From Riptortus pedestris (lineage: Eukaryota; Arthropoda; Insecta; Hemiptera; Alydidae), in the NCBI GenBank assembly GCA_019009955.1, contig CM032228.1:3110001-3174000 (forward strand): 64,000 nucleotides of DNA, read 5' to 3'. Position 1 is the first letter of the stretch. The number at the start of each line of letters is the position of its first letter. The notes under the pieces are model-generated. The model was not told the origin of the DNA. It made no database searches and worked only from the letters and a program-made list of their open reading frames with translations. The position numbers were made by a program, and so were the translations under genes. Below are positions 1 to 10,717 of this stretch, piece after piece.

Positions 1-60
1 AAGTCAAACCTGGGTGTTTTGAAATATTTTTAGAATTATCGTTTCATTATTCCCATTATT

Positions 61-730
61 TTGATGATCAATGGTTCCCTATTTTGAGATCCATTGGGCA
101 AAACAATTGATAAAAGGAAAGCCCATTCATTTTGGGATGAAATTCTGGTGTGGAGCAACGTGGTGCAGATACGTACTCAAAAAAGTACTCGGACAAACGA
201 ATGGGATATGGTGTTGTTATGTCCTATCTTGATCAGCTACCTCAAATGATTCCGTATAGATTATTCTTTTATAATTTATTTACAAGCATTGATTTGCTGA
301 GCGATCTGAAGAAAAAAGGCATTGAAGCCAAAGGAACGATCAGAGCCAACCGTATTGATCAGAGCTGTACACTAAGCAGTGTGGACAAAATAAAAAAGAA
401 AGGGAGAGACGTATAAGAATGCATGTCTTCTACATCGATTGAATGGAAGTAATATCGATCACTTGGGATTTAGAAGGAGGTTGGTATCCTTTATTTCTGG
501 ATTCGCATCAGAGAGTTGCCTCTCAACAAGGTAGACCTAGGAAGACAGCTAAATTAGATAGTCGTTTTGATCGAATTGATCATCTTATAAGCATCATGTC
601 AACACTTTCATCAGGCAAAAAACAATAAGCGAGATGTCTCAGTGTACTAAAAAATCTACACCTAAGTGTATAAAGTGTGATGTGCCTTTACATGATTGTT
701 TCTTATTGTATCATAAAAAATATTTTTTTT
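61..730 (+). pseudogene. piggyBac-type transposase remnant (C-terminal half)
   Basis: Three reading-frame pieces follow the order of a piggyBac (DDE_Tnp_1_7) transposase. Around 75-110 a DDQWFP-like segment matches the family DEQ..PF site that carries the first catalytic Asp. At 115-145 the segment GKPIHFGMKFW matches the conserved GKPIRFG.K.W block. At 150-416 there is YRLFFYNLFTSIDLL, the family FDN.FTS block, followed by KKKGIEAKGTIRANR. A piece at 443-628 contains GRPRKT and DSRFDRIDH, and a third frame at 628-726 encodes a Cys-rich zinc-ribbon tail (QCTKKSTPKCIKCDVPLHDC). At least two frameshifts separate the pieces. The second catalytic Asp is replaced by Tyr (codon 270-272). The N-terminal half lies outside the window or is lost. 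This is a dead copy. Confidence 0.8.
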
Positions 731-732
731 AT

Positions 733-1035
733 AATTTTATTTCATTAAATAACTCTCTAATTAACCATTTCTGATTTTTTATTGTATCAATTTTGAGTCT
801 AATAAATGTTTGAAAAAATAAATTTGTTTATATTAGATGGGGGTTCCTACTTCAGAACAATGCAAATGTTTGTCATATTATCCTGATGTCCTTCCAGAAG
901 GACATTGCATTATGACAATTTGGTGGTACTTATACTGCTGAAATAAGTATTTGCAAGTCGAATGGTGTCTTTTGCAACAACTTAGCACAAGAAATCTAAA
1001 AAAATCTTTAAAAAAAATTCAGTGTTATCTGGGTT
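733..1035. other. AT-rich stretch without recognisable gene
   Basis: Low-complexity AT-rich DNA between the piggyBac remnant and the R-element copy. I see no coding potential, RNA gene or repeat shared with the rest of the window. Confidence 0.5.
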
Positions 1036-1195
1036 AAATACACTTAGAGAAGGGTGGGGGCAGTATACCTTATTTGGTGCAAACTGTTACTGGCGTTAAA
1101 AAATAACATAGTTTTGAATTATTAAGGATAAAATTTGAACATGGATTTGAATTAACTTATCCAGGTGAGATACCTGGGTAGTTCATATTGGAATG

Positions 1196-1388
1196 TGTTG
1201 GTTATTTTGTGATCAATATTTCCAATCAAATGTACCGGGTCCTGGGAAAACAGCTGGGAACAGAGAGCACTCTGGCGGGGATTTTTGTAATCTATCTATC
1301 ACAACATGTTATCTTGAGTTGTAGCTGCTTTTTCAAATAGAAGTTTTTATCCAAAGTCATCTGTTTAATCATTTTCCCAAACCCTTCA
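1196..1388 (+). repeat. 5' LTR of the copia-like element
   Basis: Begins TG and ends CA, and is repeated at 5511-5696. It is 7 bp longer than the 3' LTR because of small insertions near 1291-1305. Confidence 0.95.
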
Positions 1389-1402
1389 GGTTATGGGCCC
1401 AG
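1389..1402 (+). promoter_or_regulatory. Primer binding site, initiator tRNA-Met anticodon-arm type
   Basis: GGTTATGGGCCCAG lies directly after the 5' LTR. It is complementary to the anticodon stem-loop region of initiator tRNA-Met (CTGGGCCCATAACC), not to a tRNA 3' end. This is the half-tRNA priming known from Drosophila copia. Confidence 0.85.
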
Positions 1403-1545
1403 TGATTGCTTAAATCGTTTTCTATCGAGAAAAAGTATAGATTCGATCGAAAAACTTCATGAAAAGTGTAAATCTCGTGTGTTGTCCCCATGTGCAGTGA
1501 GGTTAGGTTGTGAACAGTTGATTATTTCGCTGAATTTCGTTCATC

Positions 1546-4500
1546 ATGGCATCAAACCACCCTCCACCGGTTGAGAAACTTCTCGGCAGACAAAATTACG
1601 CTTCGTGGAAATTTGCAGCTAAGGCATATTTGAATCTTGACGATTTGTGGCGTGTGGTCGATGGATCAATCGTTGTTCCCAAGTTAGAAGGCGCTGCTAC
1701 GACGCAGAAAGAAGAGAACATTTTAGTAAAAGATCGGAAAGCTTTTTCAAAAATAGTACTTATTATCGATCCAATTGTGTTCCCACACATAGAAAGTGCA
1801 TCTACAGCCAAGGAGGCTTGGGACAACTTGAAGACTGCATTCGAGGACAATGGTCTTACCAGGAAGGTAGGTCTTTTGAGATCATTGATAACGACCAGAC
1901 TAGAAAACTGTTCTTCAGTTGAAGAATATGTCAATAAAATTATGTCAACATCACAGAGGCTCACTGATATTGGCTTCAAAGTGGATGATGAGTGGCTCGG
2001 GACAATTTTATTGGCGGGCTTGTCTGATGAACACAAGCCAATGATCATGGGTTTAGAGAGCTCAGGACTGAAAATCACAGGAGACTCGATTAAAGTAAAA
2101 ATTCTCCAGGATGTGAAGACTCCCGCACATTCACATACACCCAGTAGTGAGACAGCATTGTTCTCCCAGGGGAACGGTTCCAAAGGCAAAGGAAAACATA
2201 AAATTGAGTGTTATGCATGTCACAAAAGGGGACATTATGCTTCACAGTGCCGTACCAAGAAGATGGAGACCCAAGATCGTAAGAAACAAGATTCTACTGA
2301 AAATTCAAATCAAGGAAAACCCAAAGGTAAAGCATTTTTTGCTTACATGTCTAGACCTAATGACACTAGCAACAGTGTAGATTTTTTTCTTGACTCGGGT
2401 TGCAGTTCTCACCTAGTCAATGACATAGATATACTAGACAATGTATCTGGTGATTCAGATTTAAAAATTTCGACAATAAATAATGTAAATTTATTTGGTA
2501 CAACCAACATTTCACTGATAGTTAATGGACAGGCTGATAGCGTTGTAGCGCATGATGTACATTACGTGCCAGGTATAGGTGCTAACCTATTATCAGTCAG
2601 CAAAATTACTGATAAGGGATATTCGGTCATATTCACCAAAGAAATGGAAAAGGTCATTGACCCTAATTGTGAAGTATTAGCCACAGCTAAAAGGAAGAAT
2701 GGGATCTACAAGCTTGATACCATGAAGGACAGAATATTACCTACCTATTTCACTGAAGATGCAGGTTCCCTAATGCATCGACGTTTAGGACATCTTTCCA
2801 GGAAGGGGATGAACCTACTTCAAGACATGTGTACAGGTATTGATAAAATAACACCTAATGATGATCCATGTGAAGTCTGCTTATTAGGGAAGAATGCTCG
2901 ACTACCCTTCAGAGCCAGTAAGAGCCGAGCAAAGGAGATCTTGGAAGTTCTACATATGGATTTATGTGGACCCATGGAAAATTTATCCATAGGTGGAAGT
3001 AAATATTTTTTCACCTTAATTGACGACTTCTCTCGTTACACATTCGTGTATTTTCTTTCAGAAAAGAACAAAGTGAGTGATATTTTTGCTGAATTTCGGG
3101 CTCAGGTTGAAACTCAGACAGGGAAGAAAATCAAGTGTGTGAGGTCTGACAATGGGACTGAGTTCGTCAACTCAAAGTTCAAAGCTGGACTTATTTCTGC
3201 AGGAATCAGGCATCAACTGACCGTTAGGTACTCGCCACAGAGTAACGGAGTGGCTGAACGAGCCAACAGATCCATTGTGGAGAAGGCTCGCACTATGTTA
3301 CAGGATGCTGGTTTGCCCAAAAGCTATTGGGCAGAAGCTGTTTCTACAGCCGTTTACCTCAACAATCGCGCACCGACAAAGGCTGTTGTCGGGAGGACTC
3401 CATATGAAGCGTGGTATGGTAAGAGGCCTGATATGTCTCACTTGAGGATTTTTGGATGTCCGGCTATGGCACAGGTTCCCAAGGAAATCCGAAGAAAAAT
3501 GGGATCCTAAATCGGCAAAATACATTTTTGTCGGATACTCAGAGGAAATCAAAGGGTATCGATTAATTGATCCTGAAACGAAGAAGGTTACTATGAGTCG
3601 AGATGTTGTTTTTCTTGAAACTTCAAACCAAGAAAGACATAAGCCTCGACAGCTGCCTACTACGTCAGTATTTTTAGATGTGGATGAGCCGCCTGCTCTC
3701 CAGGATACAACCAATTCACAAGAGGACGTTTCTGATGAGAATACGGAATCAGGATACGACCATCAGACTGATTCTGATGATTCAGTGCCAGGATCTGTCT
3801 CTAGCGAGCCAGATATCCAGGAGGAGAACTCACCTCAGGTTCGACGATCCAGTCGTGTGCCGAAACCAAAGGATATGAGTGATTTCGTCACATATCTAGC
3901 TGCACTGAACCCCATTGAAGAACCATTGACCGCAGATGAGGCGCTCAAAGGTCCGTACTCCAAGCAATGGAGATTGGCGATGGAAGACGAACTGAATTCG
4001 TTTAAGAAAAACAAGACATATGACTGGGTAAAGTTACCTACAGGGAAGAAACCCTTACAAGCCAAATGGGTATTCAAAGTGAAAAATCCAGATAGCGAAA
4101 ACCCTAAATTCAAAGCTCGATTAGTGGTGAAGGGGTGTGCTCAGCGTGCTGGCATAGACTACGAAGAAACTTTCTCCCCCGTTCTCAAGTACACATCACT
4201 AAGATATTTGTTCGCGCTTGCTGTGAAGAAAAATTTGAAGGTCTTTCACATGGACGTTAAAACCGCATATCTACACGGTGATTTGGAGGAGGAGATTTAT
4301 GTTACACCTCCAGAAGCAGCAGAGCAGCACAAGAATCGTGTTTGGCGACTAAAGAAGTCCATGTATGGACTAAAACAGAGTGGAAGGTGTTGGAATCAAA
4401 CTCTTCATCAATCCTTGACAGAGCTGTCACTCACACAGTCAGAGGCCGACCCCTGCATCTACTACAGGAGTGTTGATAGCGACTATATTGTTGTAGCAGT

Positions 4501-5452
4501 ATATGTCGACGATTTGTTGATTTTTACTAATAAAGAGGAATTGAAAACCAAGTTGAAGAGAGAACTTCAAACAAAGTATGGTATGACTGACTTGGGTGAG
4601 GCGAAGAACTGCCTTGGCATGAACCTTACAAGAGACGAAGCCACTGGGAAACTGTGGATTGACCAATCTGCCTAAACTGAGAAAATCCTACAGCGCTTCA
4701 ACATGGCTGAAGCGAAGCCTGTGTCTACCCCGATGGAACATGGACAGAAGGACCCCGAGGATGATGAGGACTGCTCTGCATCTGTGCCATACCTGGAGGC
4801 GGTAGGAAGTTTACTTTATCTTTGCCAAATCTCGAGGCCCGACATATGTTTTGCAGTCAATCATGTGAGTAGATTTTGTAAAAAACCTAAAAAGAGTCAT
4901 TGGATTAAAGTTAAAAGGATTTTTAGGTATTTAAGAGGGACTCAAAATTGTAAATTGGAATTTTCTAAACATGGAAATCAAGAATTGGAATGTTATAGTG
5001 ATGCGGATTGGGCAAATCAAGTTAATGACAGACATTCAATAACTGGAAGTTGTTTTAAATTTATGAATGGTTTAATTTCTTGGAGTACTAAGAAACAGAG
5101 TACAGTCTCACTTTCAACTGTTGAAAGTGAGTATATTGCATTGTCATTTACGGTTCAGGAAGCTTTATGGTTAAAAGTTTTAATGAATGAAATTGAGCCA
5201 AATTGTTACAACTTTCCAACAAAGATTTTTTGTGATAATATGGGTGCAATTCATCTAGCAAGAAATTCAGTTACGAGTCAAAGGTCTAAACATATAGATG
5301 TTAGACATCATTTTTTGAGAACACATGTCAACAATAAAAATATTGTGCTGGAGCATATGCCCACTGAAGAAATGCTCTCTGATATTTTGACGAAACCTTT
5401 AAGTAGGGAAAAACATGAATATTTTTTCAAGTGTTTTGGACTTATAAAGTAA
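1546..5452 (+). pseudogene. copia gag-pol polyprotein, one frameshift and one stop
   Basis: Domain order is Ty1/copia: Gag with a CX2CX4HX4C knuckle (CYACHKRGHYASQC, about residues 222-235); protease with DSG near residue 283; GAG-pre-integrase HHCC region (RLGH...CEVC); integrase with Asp about 472, DNGTEF about 535 and the catalytic Glu 36 residues later (DX35E); reverse transcriptase with YVDD near 4505; RNase H with DADWA, ESEYIAL and a C-terminal KHIDVRHHF. The first frame ends at 3508-3510; homology continues one frame over (net +1 nt) somewhere in 3452-3508. An in-frame TAA at 4673-4675 separates RT from RNase H, and the frame continues to 5450-5452. All catalytic motifs are intact, so the damage is recent. 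Products would be particle proteins, protease, integrase and RT/RNase H acting in virus-like particles. Confidence 0.95.
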
Positions 5453-5500
5453 ATTGTATTGTTTTACAAAGTAAATTGTATTGTTTTTGGAAATATCGCT

Positions 5501-5510
5501 TAAGGGGAAG
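5501..5510 (+). promoter_or_regulatory. Polypurine tract of the copia-like element
   Basis: TAAGGGGAAG lies immediately before the 3' LTR, the place and composition expected for the plus-strand DNA primer. Confidence 0.8.
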
Positions 5511-5696
5511 TGTTGGTTATTTTGTGATCAATATTTCCAATCAAATGTACCGGGTCCTGGGAAAACAGCTGGGAACAGAGAGCACTCTGGCGGGGATTTT
5601 TGTAATCTATCACATGTTTTCTTGAGTTGTAGCTGCTTTTTCAAATAGACGTTTTTATCCAAAGTCATCTGTTTAATCATTTTCCCAAACCCTTCA
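5511..5696 (+). repeat. 3' LTR of the copia-like element
   Basis: Direct repeat of 1196-1388, TG...CA, followed by the GAATG target duplication at 5697-5701. Confidence 0.95.
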
Positions 5697-6894
5697 GAAT
5701 GTATTGTTGAGCATATCAATATTTCTAAGCAAATTACTTGCTTCATACATTGTTTTACAAAAAAAATAATTATAAAAAAAAATTTACACTAATTAAAAAA
5801 GTAAACAACTTATGTTATGTGCACGATTGCCAAAAAACAAATAGACGATGAAATAACGCGAATTTTTATTTCAGGCCTCCCTTGTAACCCCCATTCCCCT
5901 TTGAACCTAAAATTTTTAGTCTAGCTTATAATCATGGAAGAATTAATGCTAATTTACATACCGAGTGTTGTTAAGTTCGGTTCTACCGTTAGTGCCCAAT
6001 AAAATAGTTGACTCCCGCTTTAGTTTATAGTGTATATCTCGTTTATACATTGTTAAAAGACAAAAATGAATATCACAAAAGTTACTCTAATAACAAAATA
6101 AACAACTTTTGTTATGTTCATATTTGCCGAAAAACGAATAGAAAACGAAATACCGCTATTTTCAATTCAGGCCACCCTTACAACCCCCACTCCTGCCCGT
6201 CCCTAGAAATGTTGGTATGGCTTATTATAATAAAAGCGTTAGTGCTAATACACATACCGAGTTTTATTTATTTCGGTTGAGTCTTTTGTGCCAAATAAAA
6301 TTGTGTACTCCCTCTATAGTTTTTAGTGTATAACTCATTTATACTTCCGTATACGGCAAAAGTTCATAATCAAAAGTTACTCTAAATAACAAAATAAACA
6401 ACTTTGCATATTTGCTGAAAAAGCAATAGGAAACGAAATATCGCTATTTTAAATTTCAGGCCTCCCTTATAACCCCCACTCCTGTTCGTCTTAGAGAATA
6501 TTAATATAGCCTAAAGTCTAAGTTGGGCTAGTAGTAATATAGATACCAAGTTTCATAAAATTCGGTTCAGCCGTTTATGCGTGAAAAGGTAACAAACAAA
6601 CAAACAAATAAACCAAACAAACAAACAAACAGACACCAAAGAAACAAAATGCGGTTATGGTGTCTATGACATGTGAAACGAAAAGTTATCGTGAAATTTC
6701 GTGAAAAAAATCAATATTTCTACGCAAATTACTTGCTCCACACATTGTTCCTGGAGAAATGTACACAAAAAAAAAAGTTAATCTAAATAACAAAGTAAAC
6801 AACTTTAATTATGTGCATGTTTGTCGAAAAACAAATAGACAATGAAATATCGCGAATTTTTATTTCAGGTCTCCCTTATAACCGCCACTCCCTA

Positions 6895-7039
6895 TTAGCA
6901 GATTTCCCTCAAGGGAAATCAGCTATTGAGGTCGTACTCATGACGCGAGTTTTGAAAAATTTCCTCAAATGTCCATCGATCCTACCCAGGAGATGACGAA
7001 AATGAGGTCCGTTCAAAATTATATATATATATATATCTA

Positions 7040-7087
<48 letters not shown>

Positions 7088-8380
7088 TACTAGCTGAGAT
7101 ACCCGGCTTCGCTCGGGAATTCATTTGGGGGCTGATTGTTGGTGGTATATTTTTGGCAAGGCTTTACTTTGCACAATATTATGACATTTACCCGTCCCAG
7201 TGTTTAGGGTTAACACCCGTCGTTTATGTGGATTTGTTAATAATAAAATTATTTTTTTATGCAAGACTTCACTGTTCTGCATATTGTCATATTTCCCGTT
7301 TCCTGTGCATTATGCATAGATTTGAATTATTAATGAGAAAATATTGACATACATTTGAATAAATTTTTTCATTTGAGGTACCTGGTAGTTCATATTGAAA
7401 AGAAGTGTTGAGAAAATTTCTCTAAATAACAAATTAAACAACTTTTGTTATTTGCATATTTGCCGAAACCCCAATAGGAAATCACTATTTTAATTTCAGA
7501 CCTCCCTTACAACTCCCACTCCTGCCCGTCCCTAGAAATAGTATGGCTTATTATAAGGAAGGCGTTAGTACTAATTCAAATACCGAGTTTGGTTTAGTTC
7601 GGTTGAGTCTTTTGTGCCAAATAAAATTGTGGACTCCCTCTATAGTTTTTAGAGTATAACTCATTTATACTTCTGTATACGGCAAAAGTGAATATAACAA
7701 AAGTTACTCTAAATTACACAATACACAACTTTTGTTATGTTCATATTTGCCGAAAAACCAATAAGAAACGAAATATCGTCATTTATAATTTCTGGCTTCC
7801 CTTATAACCCCCACTCCTGCCCGTCCCTAGAAATGTTGGCATGGCTTGTTATAATGAAAGCGTTAGTGCCATTACACATACCGAGTTTTATTTAGTTTGG
7901 TTGATTCTTTTGTGCCATATAAAATAGTTCACTTCCTCTATAGGTTTTAGCGTATATCTCGTTTATAACTCGGTATACGACGAAAGTGTATATAACAAAC
8001 GTTACTCTAAATAACAAAATAAACAACTTTTGTTATGTGCATATTTGCCGAAAAACCAATAGGAATCGAAATATCGCTATTTTTAATTTCTGGCTTCCCT
8101 TATAACCCCCACTCCTGTTCGTCTCAGATTATATTAATATAGCCTAAAGTCTAAGTTGGGTTAGTAGTAATATACATACCAAGTTTCATAAAATTCAGTT
8201 CAGCCGTTTATGCGTGAAAAGGTAACAAACAAACAAACAAACAAATAAACAAACAAACAAACAGACACCAAAGAAACAAAATGCAGTTATGGTGTCTATG
8301 ACATGTGAAACGAAAAGTTATCGTGAAATTTCGTGAAAAAAATCAATGTACAGACAGAGGTTACAATTTTATATATATAT

Positions 8381-8444
<64 letters not shown>

Positions 8445-8746
8445 CTGTTAACGCTCTAGCGGTCGCAATTTTTATTTAATCGTTACCAAACTTCATATTT
8501 ATTCTCTATCTTGAATATTAACTGGGATATTTGCATTTGTATTCTGCATGTGCTCGGCAGCAGTGGCTATGTTCGGACTTTCCGCCGTGAGCTCTGGCGG
8601 CCGTTTTTGTAATTATTCGTCCCTCTCGTGAATAGGTTTAGAGGTTACTTACTACTACAGCTGTTATTAGGCAGATTTCTCTATTGTAAAAAACTTCACG
8701 TGGGAAGTCTGCTTAGTTTACGCAGCCCCTGCGTGTGGACTTTTTT
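6895..8746 (-). mobile_element. HINE (Helentron/INE-1-like) copy carrying an R-element in its (TA)n
   Basis: The plus strand starts TTAGCAGATTTCCC, a hairpin end whose reverse complement ends CTAA, and runs through GATGACGAAAATGAGGTCC into (TA)n at 7021-7084. It resumes after the inserted R-element and (TA)n at TTTGTCTGTTAACGCTCTAG (8441) and ends with GCAGCCCCTGCGTG..GGACTTT. The order matches uninterrupted copies such as 19129-19868. No coding capacity. Confidence 0.75.
7086..8371 (+). repeat. R-element copy nested inside a HINE microsatellite
   Basis: Begins ACTAGCTGAGATACCCGG with CTTCGCTCGGG, contains about three internal monomers and ends in the CAAA-rich run plus the conserved tail (ATGCAGTTATGGTGTC, GACAGAGGTTACAATTTTA). 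(TA)n lies on both sides. This orientation and the two borders recur in other copies. Confidence 0.8.
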
Positions 8747-9568
8747 TAATATAGCTTATAATCATGGAAGAACTAATACTAATTGACATACCCAGTTTTG
8801 TTAAGTTCGGTTCAATTGTTAGCGCCCAATAAAATAGTTGACTCCTGCTTTAGTTTATAGTGTATATCTCGTTTATAATTCGGTATAAGAAAAAAGTGTA
8901 TATTACAAAATTTACTCTAAATAACTAAATAAACAACTTTTGTTATGTTCATATTTGCCGAAGACCCAATAGGAAACGAAATATCGCTATTTTTAATTTC
9001 TGGCTTCCCTCGTAACCCCCACTCCTGCCCGTCCCTAGAAATGTTGGAATGGCTTGTTATAATGAAAGCGTTAGTACCATTACACATACTGAGTTTTATT
9101 TAGTTTGGTTGATTCTTTTGTGCCATATAAAATAGTTCACTTCCTCTATAGGTTTTAGCGTATATCTCGTTTATAACTCGGTATACGACGAAAGTGTATA
9201 TAACAAAAGATACTCTAAATAACAAAATAAACAACTTTTGTTATGTGCATATGTACCGAAAAACCAATAGAAAACGAAATATCGCTATTTTTAATTTCAT
9301 GCTTCCCTTATAACCCCTACTCCTGTTCGTCTCAGAGAAAATTAATATAGCCTAAAGTCTAAGTTGGGTTAGTAGTAATATACATACCAAGTTTCATAAA
9401 ATTCGGTTCAGCCGTTTATGCGTGAAAAGGTATCAAACAAACAAATAAACAAACAAACAAACAAACATACACGAAAGAAACAAAATGCAGTTATGGTGTC
9501 TATGGCATGTGAAACGAAAAGTTATCGTGAAATTTCGCGAAAAAAATCAATGTACAGACAGAGGTTAC

Positions 9569-9637
<69 letters not shown>

Positions 9638-9638
<1 letters not shown>

Positions 9639-10140
9639 TAGCTCAGATACCCGGCTTCGCCCGGGAATTCATTTGAGGCTGAATGGTGATAGTATTTTTT
9701 AACAGGCTTTACATTGCACAATATTTTGACATTTACCCGTCCCAGTGTTTAGGATTGATACCCGTCGTTGCCGTGGATTTGCTAATAATAGAATATTTGT
9801 TCGATAAGGCTTCACTGTCTTCGATATTTTTATATTTCCCGTCTCTTATACATGTAAATATGGTGAATTTTTATTTCAGGCCTCCCTTATAACCCCCCTC
9901 CCGTTCGCTAGCAAAGGTACCCGGCTTCGCCCGGGAATTCATTTGAGTCTGAATGAAGATGGAATGTTTTTGGCAAGGCTTTACTTTCCACAATATTTTT
10001 TTTATTTCCCTGTCCCAGTGTTTAGAATTTATACCCGTTGTTACTGTGGATTTGTTAATAATAAAATTATTTGTTATTTAAGACTTCACTGTCCTCAATA
10101 TTTTTATATTTCCCGTCCTCTGTGTATGTAGTTTTTTTTT
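9638..10140 (+). repeat. Two truncated R-element 5' ends in tandem
   Basis: GATACCCGGCTTCGCCCGGG occurs near 9645 and TACCCGGCTTCGCCCGGG near 9919. Each is followed by the family GGCAAGGCTTTAC-type segment and neither reaches the 3' tail. The short ORFs here are not genes. Confidence 0.65.
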
Positions 10141-10717
10141 ATAAAGTGATGGACCATATAATTCATAATCCTAGAATGTATTCTATCTTCCAAACCACGT
10201 ATGAATAAGTTTCTTTCCCTTCATGCGGCACAATGTCCAATGGTGACAGCTGTTTTAGGTACGTCATAGCCTCTATTAAAACACTCTTTCATAAGTCTCG
10301 ATTGTAAACTGTGTATTCATATTGGTTTTCAGTAAAGTATATCATAATACATTAACGGAGCAGAGTTAATAAATACCAGAAATACCTGAGTGCACCTCCC
10401 TAGCGTTTATTCTAGTAAATTATTTATTTATGATAATTAAAGAAATTCACATTCCTGAGAATAATAATACATTGCTATAAGCATCAATTAACATGTAAAC
10501 ATAGACCAATATGAGGTCGGAAGGGAAGCGGCAGAACTGATAGGACAAAGGATGTAGCTCGACACTTACATAGCCTCAGTGCTGCCAACCTGCAATGCAT
10601 TTTGGATAGCTATCCTCTAATACATACATTCAAATATATTAAAAAATCATATTACATTATCTTCGCAATTCTAAAACTGTTTCAAATATTTTTCACGTTT
10701 TAATTAAATAATGTATT
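10141..10717. other. Unique AT-rich spacer
   Basis: About 580 bp matching no repeat family in the window. No ORF above background and no splice-bounded coding segment was seen. Confidence 0.45.

Larger units (their letters stand above)
1196..5696 (+). mobile_element. Ty1/copia-like LTR retrotransposon, nearly complete
   Basis: Two direct LTRs (1196-1388, 193 bp; 5511-5696, 186 bp) start TGTTGG, end CTTCA and differ by about two substitutions plus small indels. They are flanked by a perfect 5-bp duplication GAATG (1191-1195 and 5697-5701). A primer binding site follows the 5' LTR and a purine tract precedes the 3' LTR. The single gag-pol frame is broken by one frameshift and one stop codon. 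The related R-element near 10875 preserves the empty insertion site. The near-identical LTRs show a recent insertion, though this copy cannot make its full polyprotein. Confidence 0.95.
1036..6712 (+). repeat. R-element copy split by the copia insertion (1036-1195 and 5697-6712)
   Basis: The parts at 1036-1195 and 5697-6712 align in order with an uninterrupted copy starting near 10718. The shared start runs from ACACTTAGAGAAGGGTGG to GTTCATATTGGAATG, where the copia element enters. The right part holds two internal ~298-bp monomers (each with AACAAAATAAACAACTTTTG and CCTCCCTTATAACCCCCACT) and the family 3' end: a TTCGGTTCAGCCGTTTATGCG block, a CAAA-rich run and a conserved tail ending GAAAAAAATCAA. 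No protein is encoded. The class is unknown. The CAGCCGTTT-plus-(CAAA)n tail resembles insect LINE or SINE 3' ends, so a non-autonomous retroelement is the best guess. Confidence 0.7.
6713..9572 (+). repeat. R-element copy split by a HINE element (6713-6894 and 8747-9572)
   Basis: The left part ends in the CCTCCCTTATAACC block. The right part resumes with ATAGCTTATAATCATGGAAG, the next segment in intact copies (compare 11080-11115), then continues through two monomers to the CAAA-rich tail and the conserved 3' end. Everything between is a HINE element that itself holds another R-element. A (TA)n run follows at 9573-9637. Confidence 0.75.

Noticed and set aside
1596..2189. 197-codon minus-strand ORF opposite gag
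   Set aside because: Antisense shadow of the copia frame; no domain recognised.
9418..9702. ORFs encoding Ile-Tyr repeats (also near 22364, 23518, 32242)
   Set aside because: They are translations of (TA)n microsatellites.
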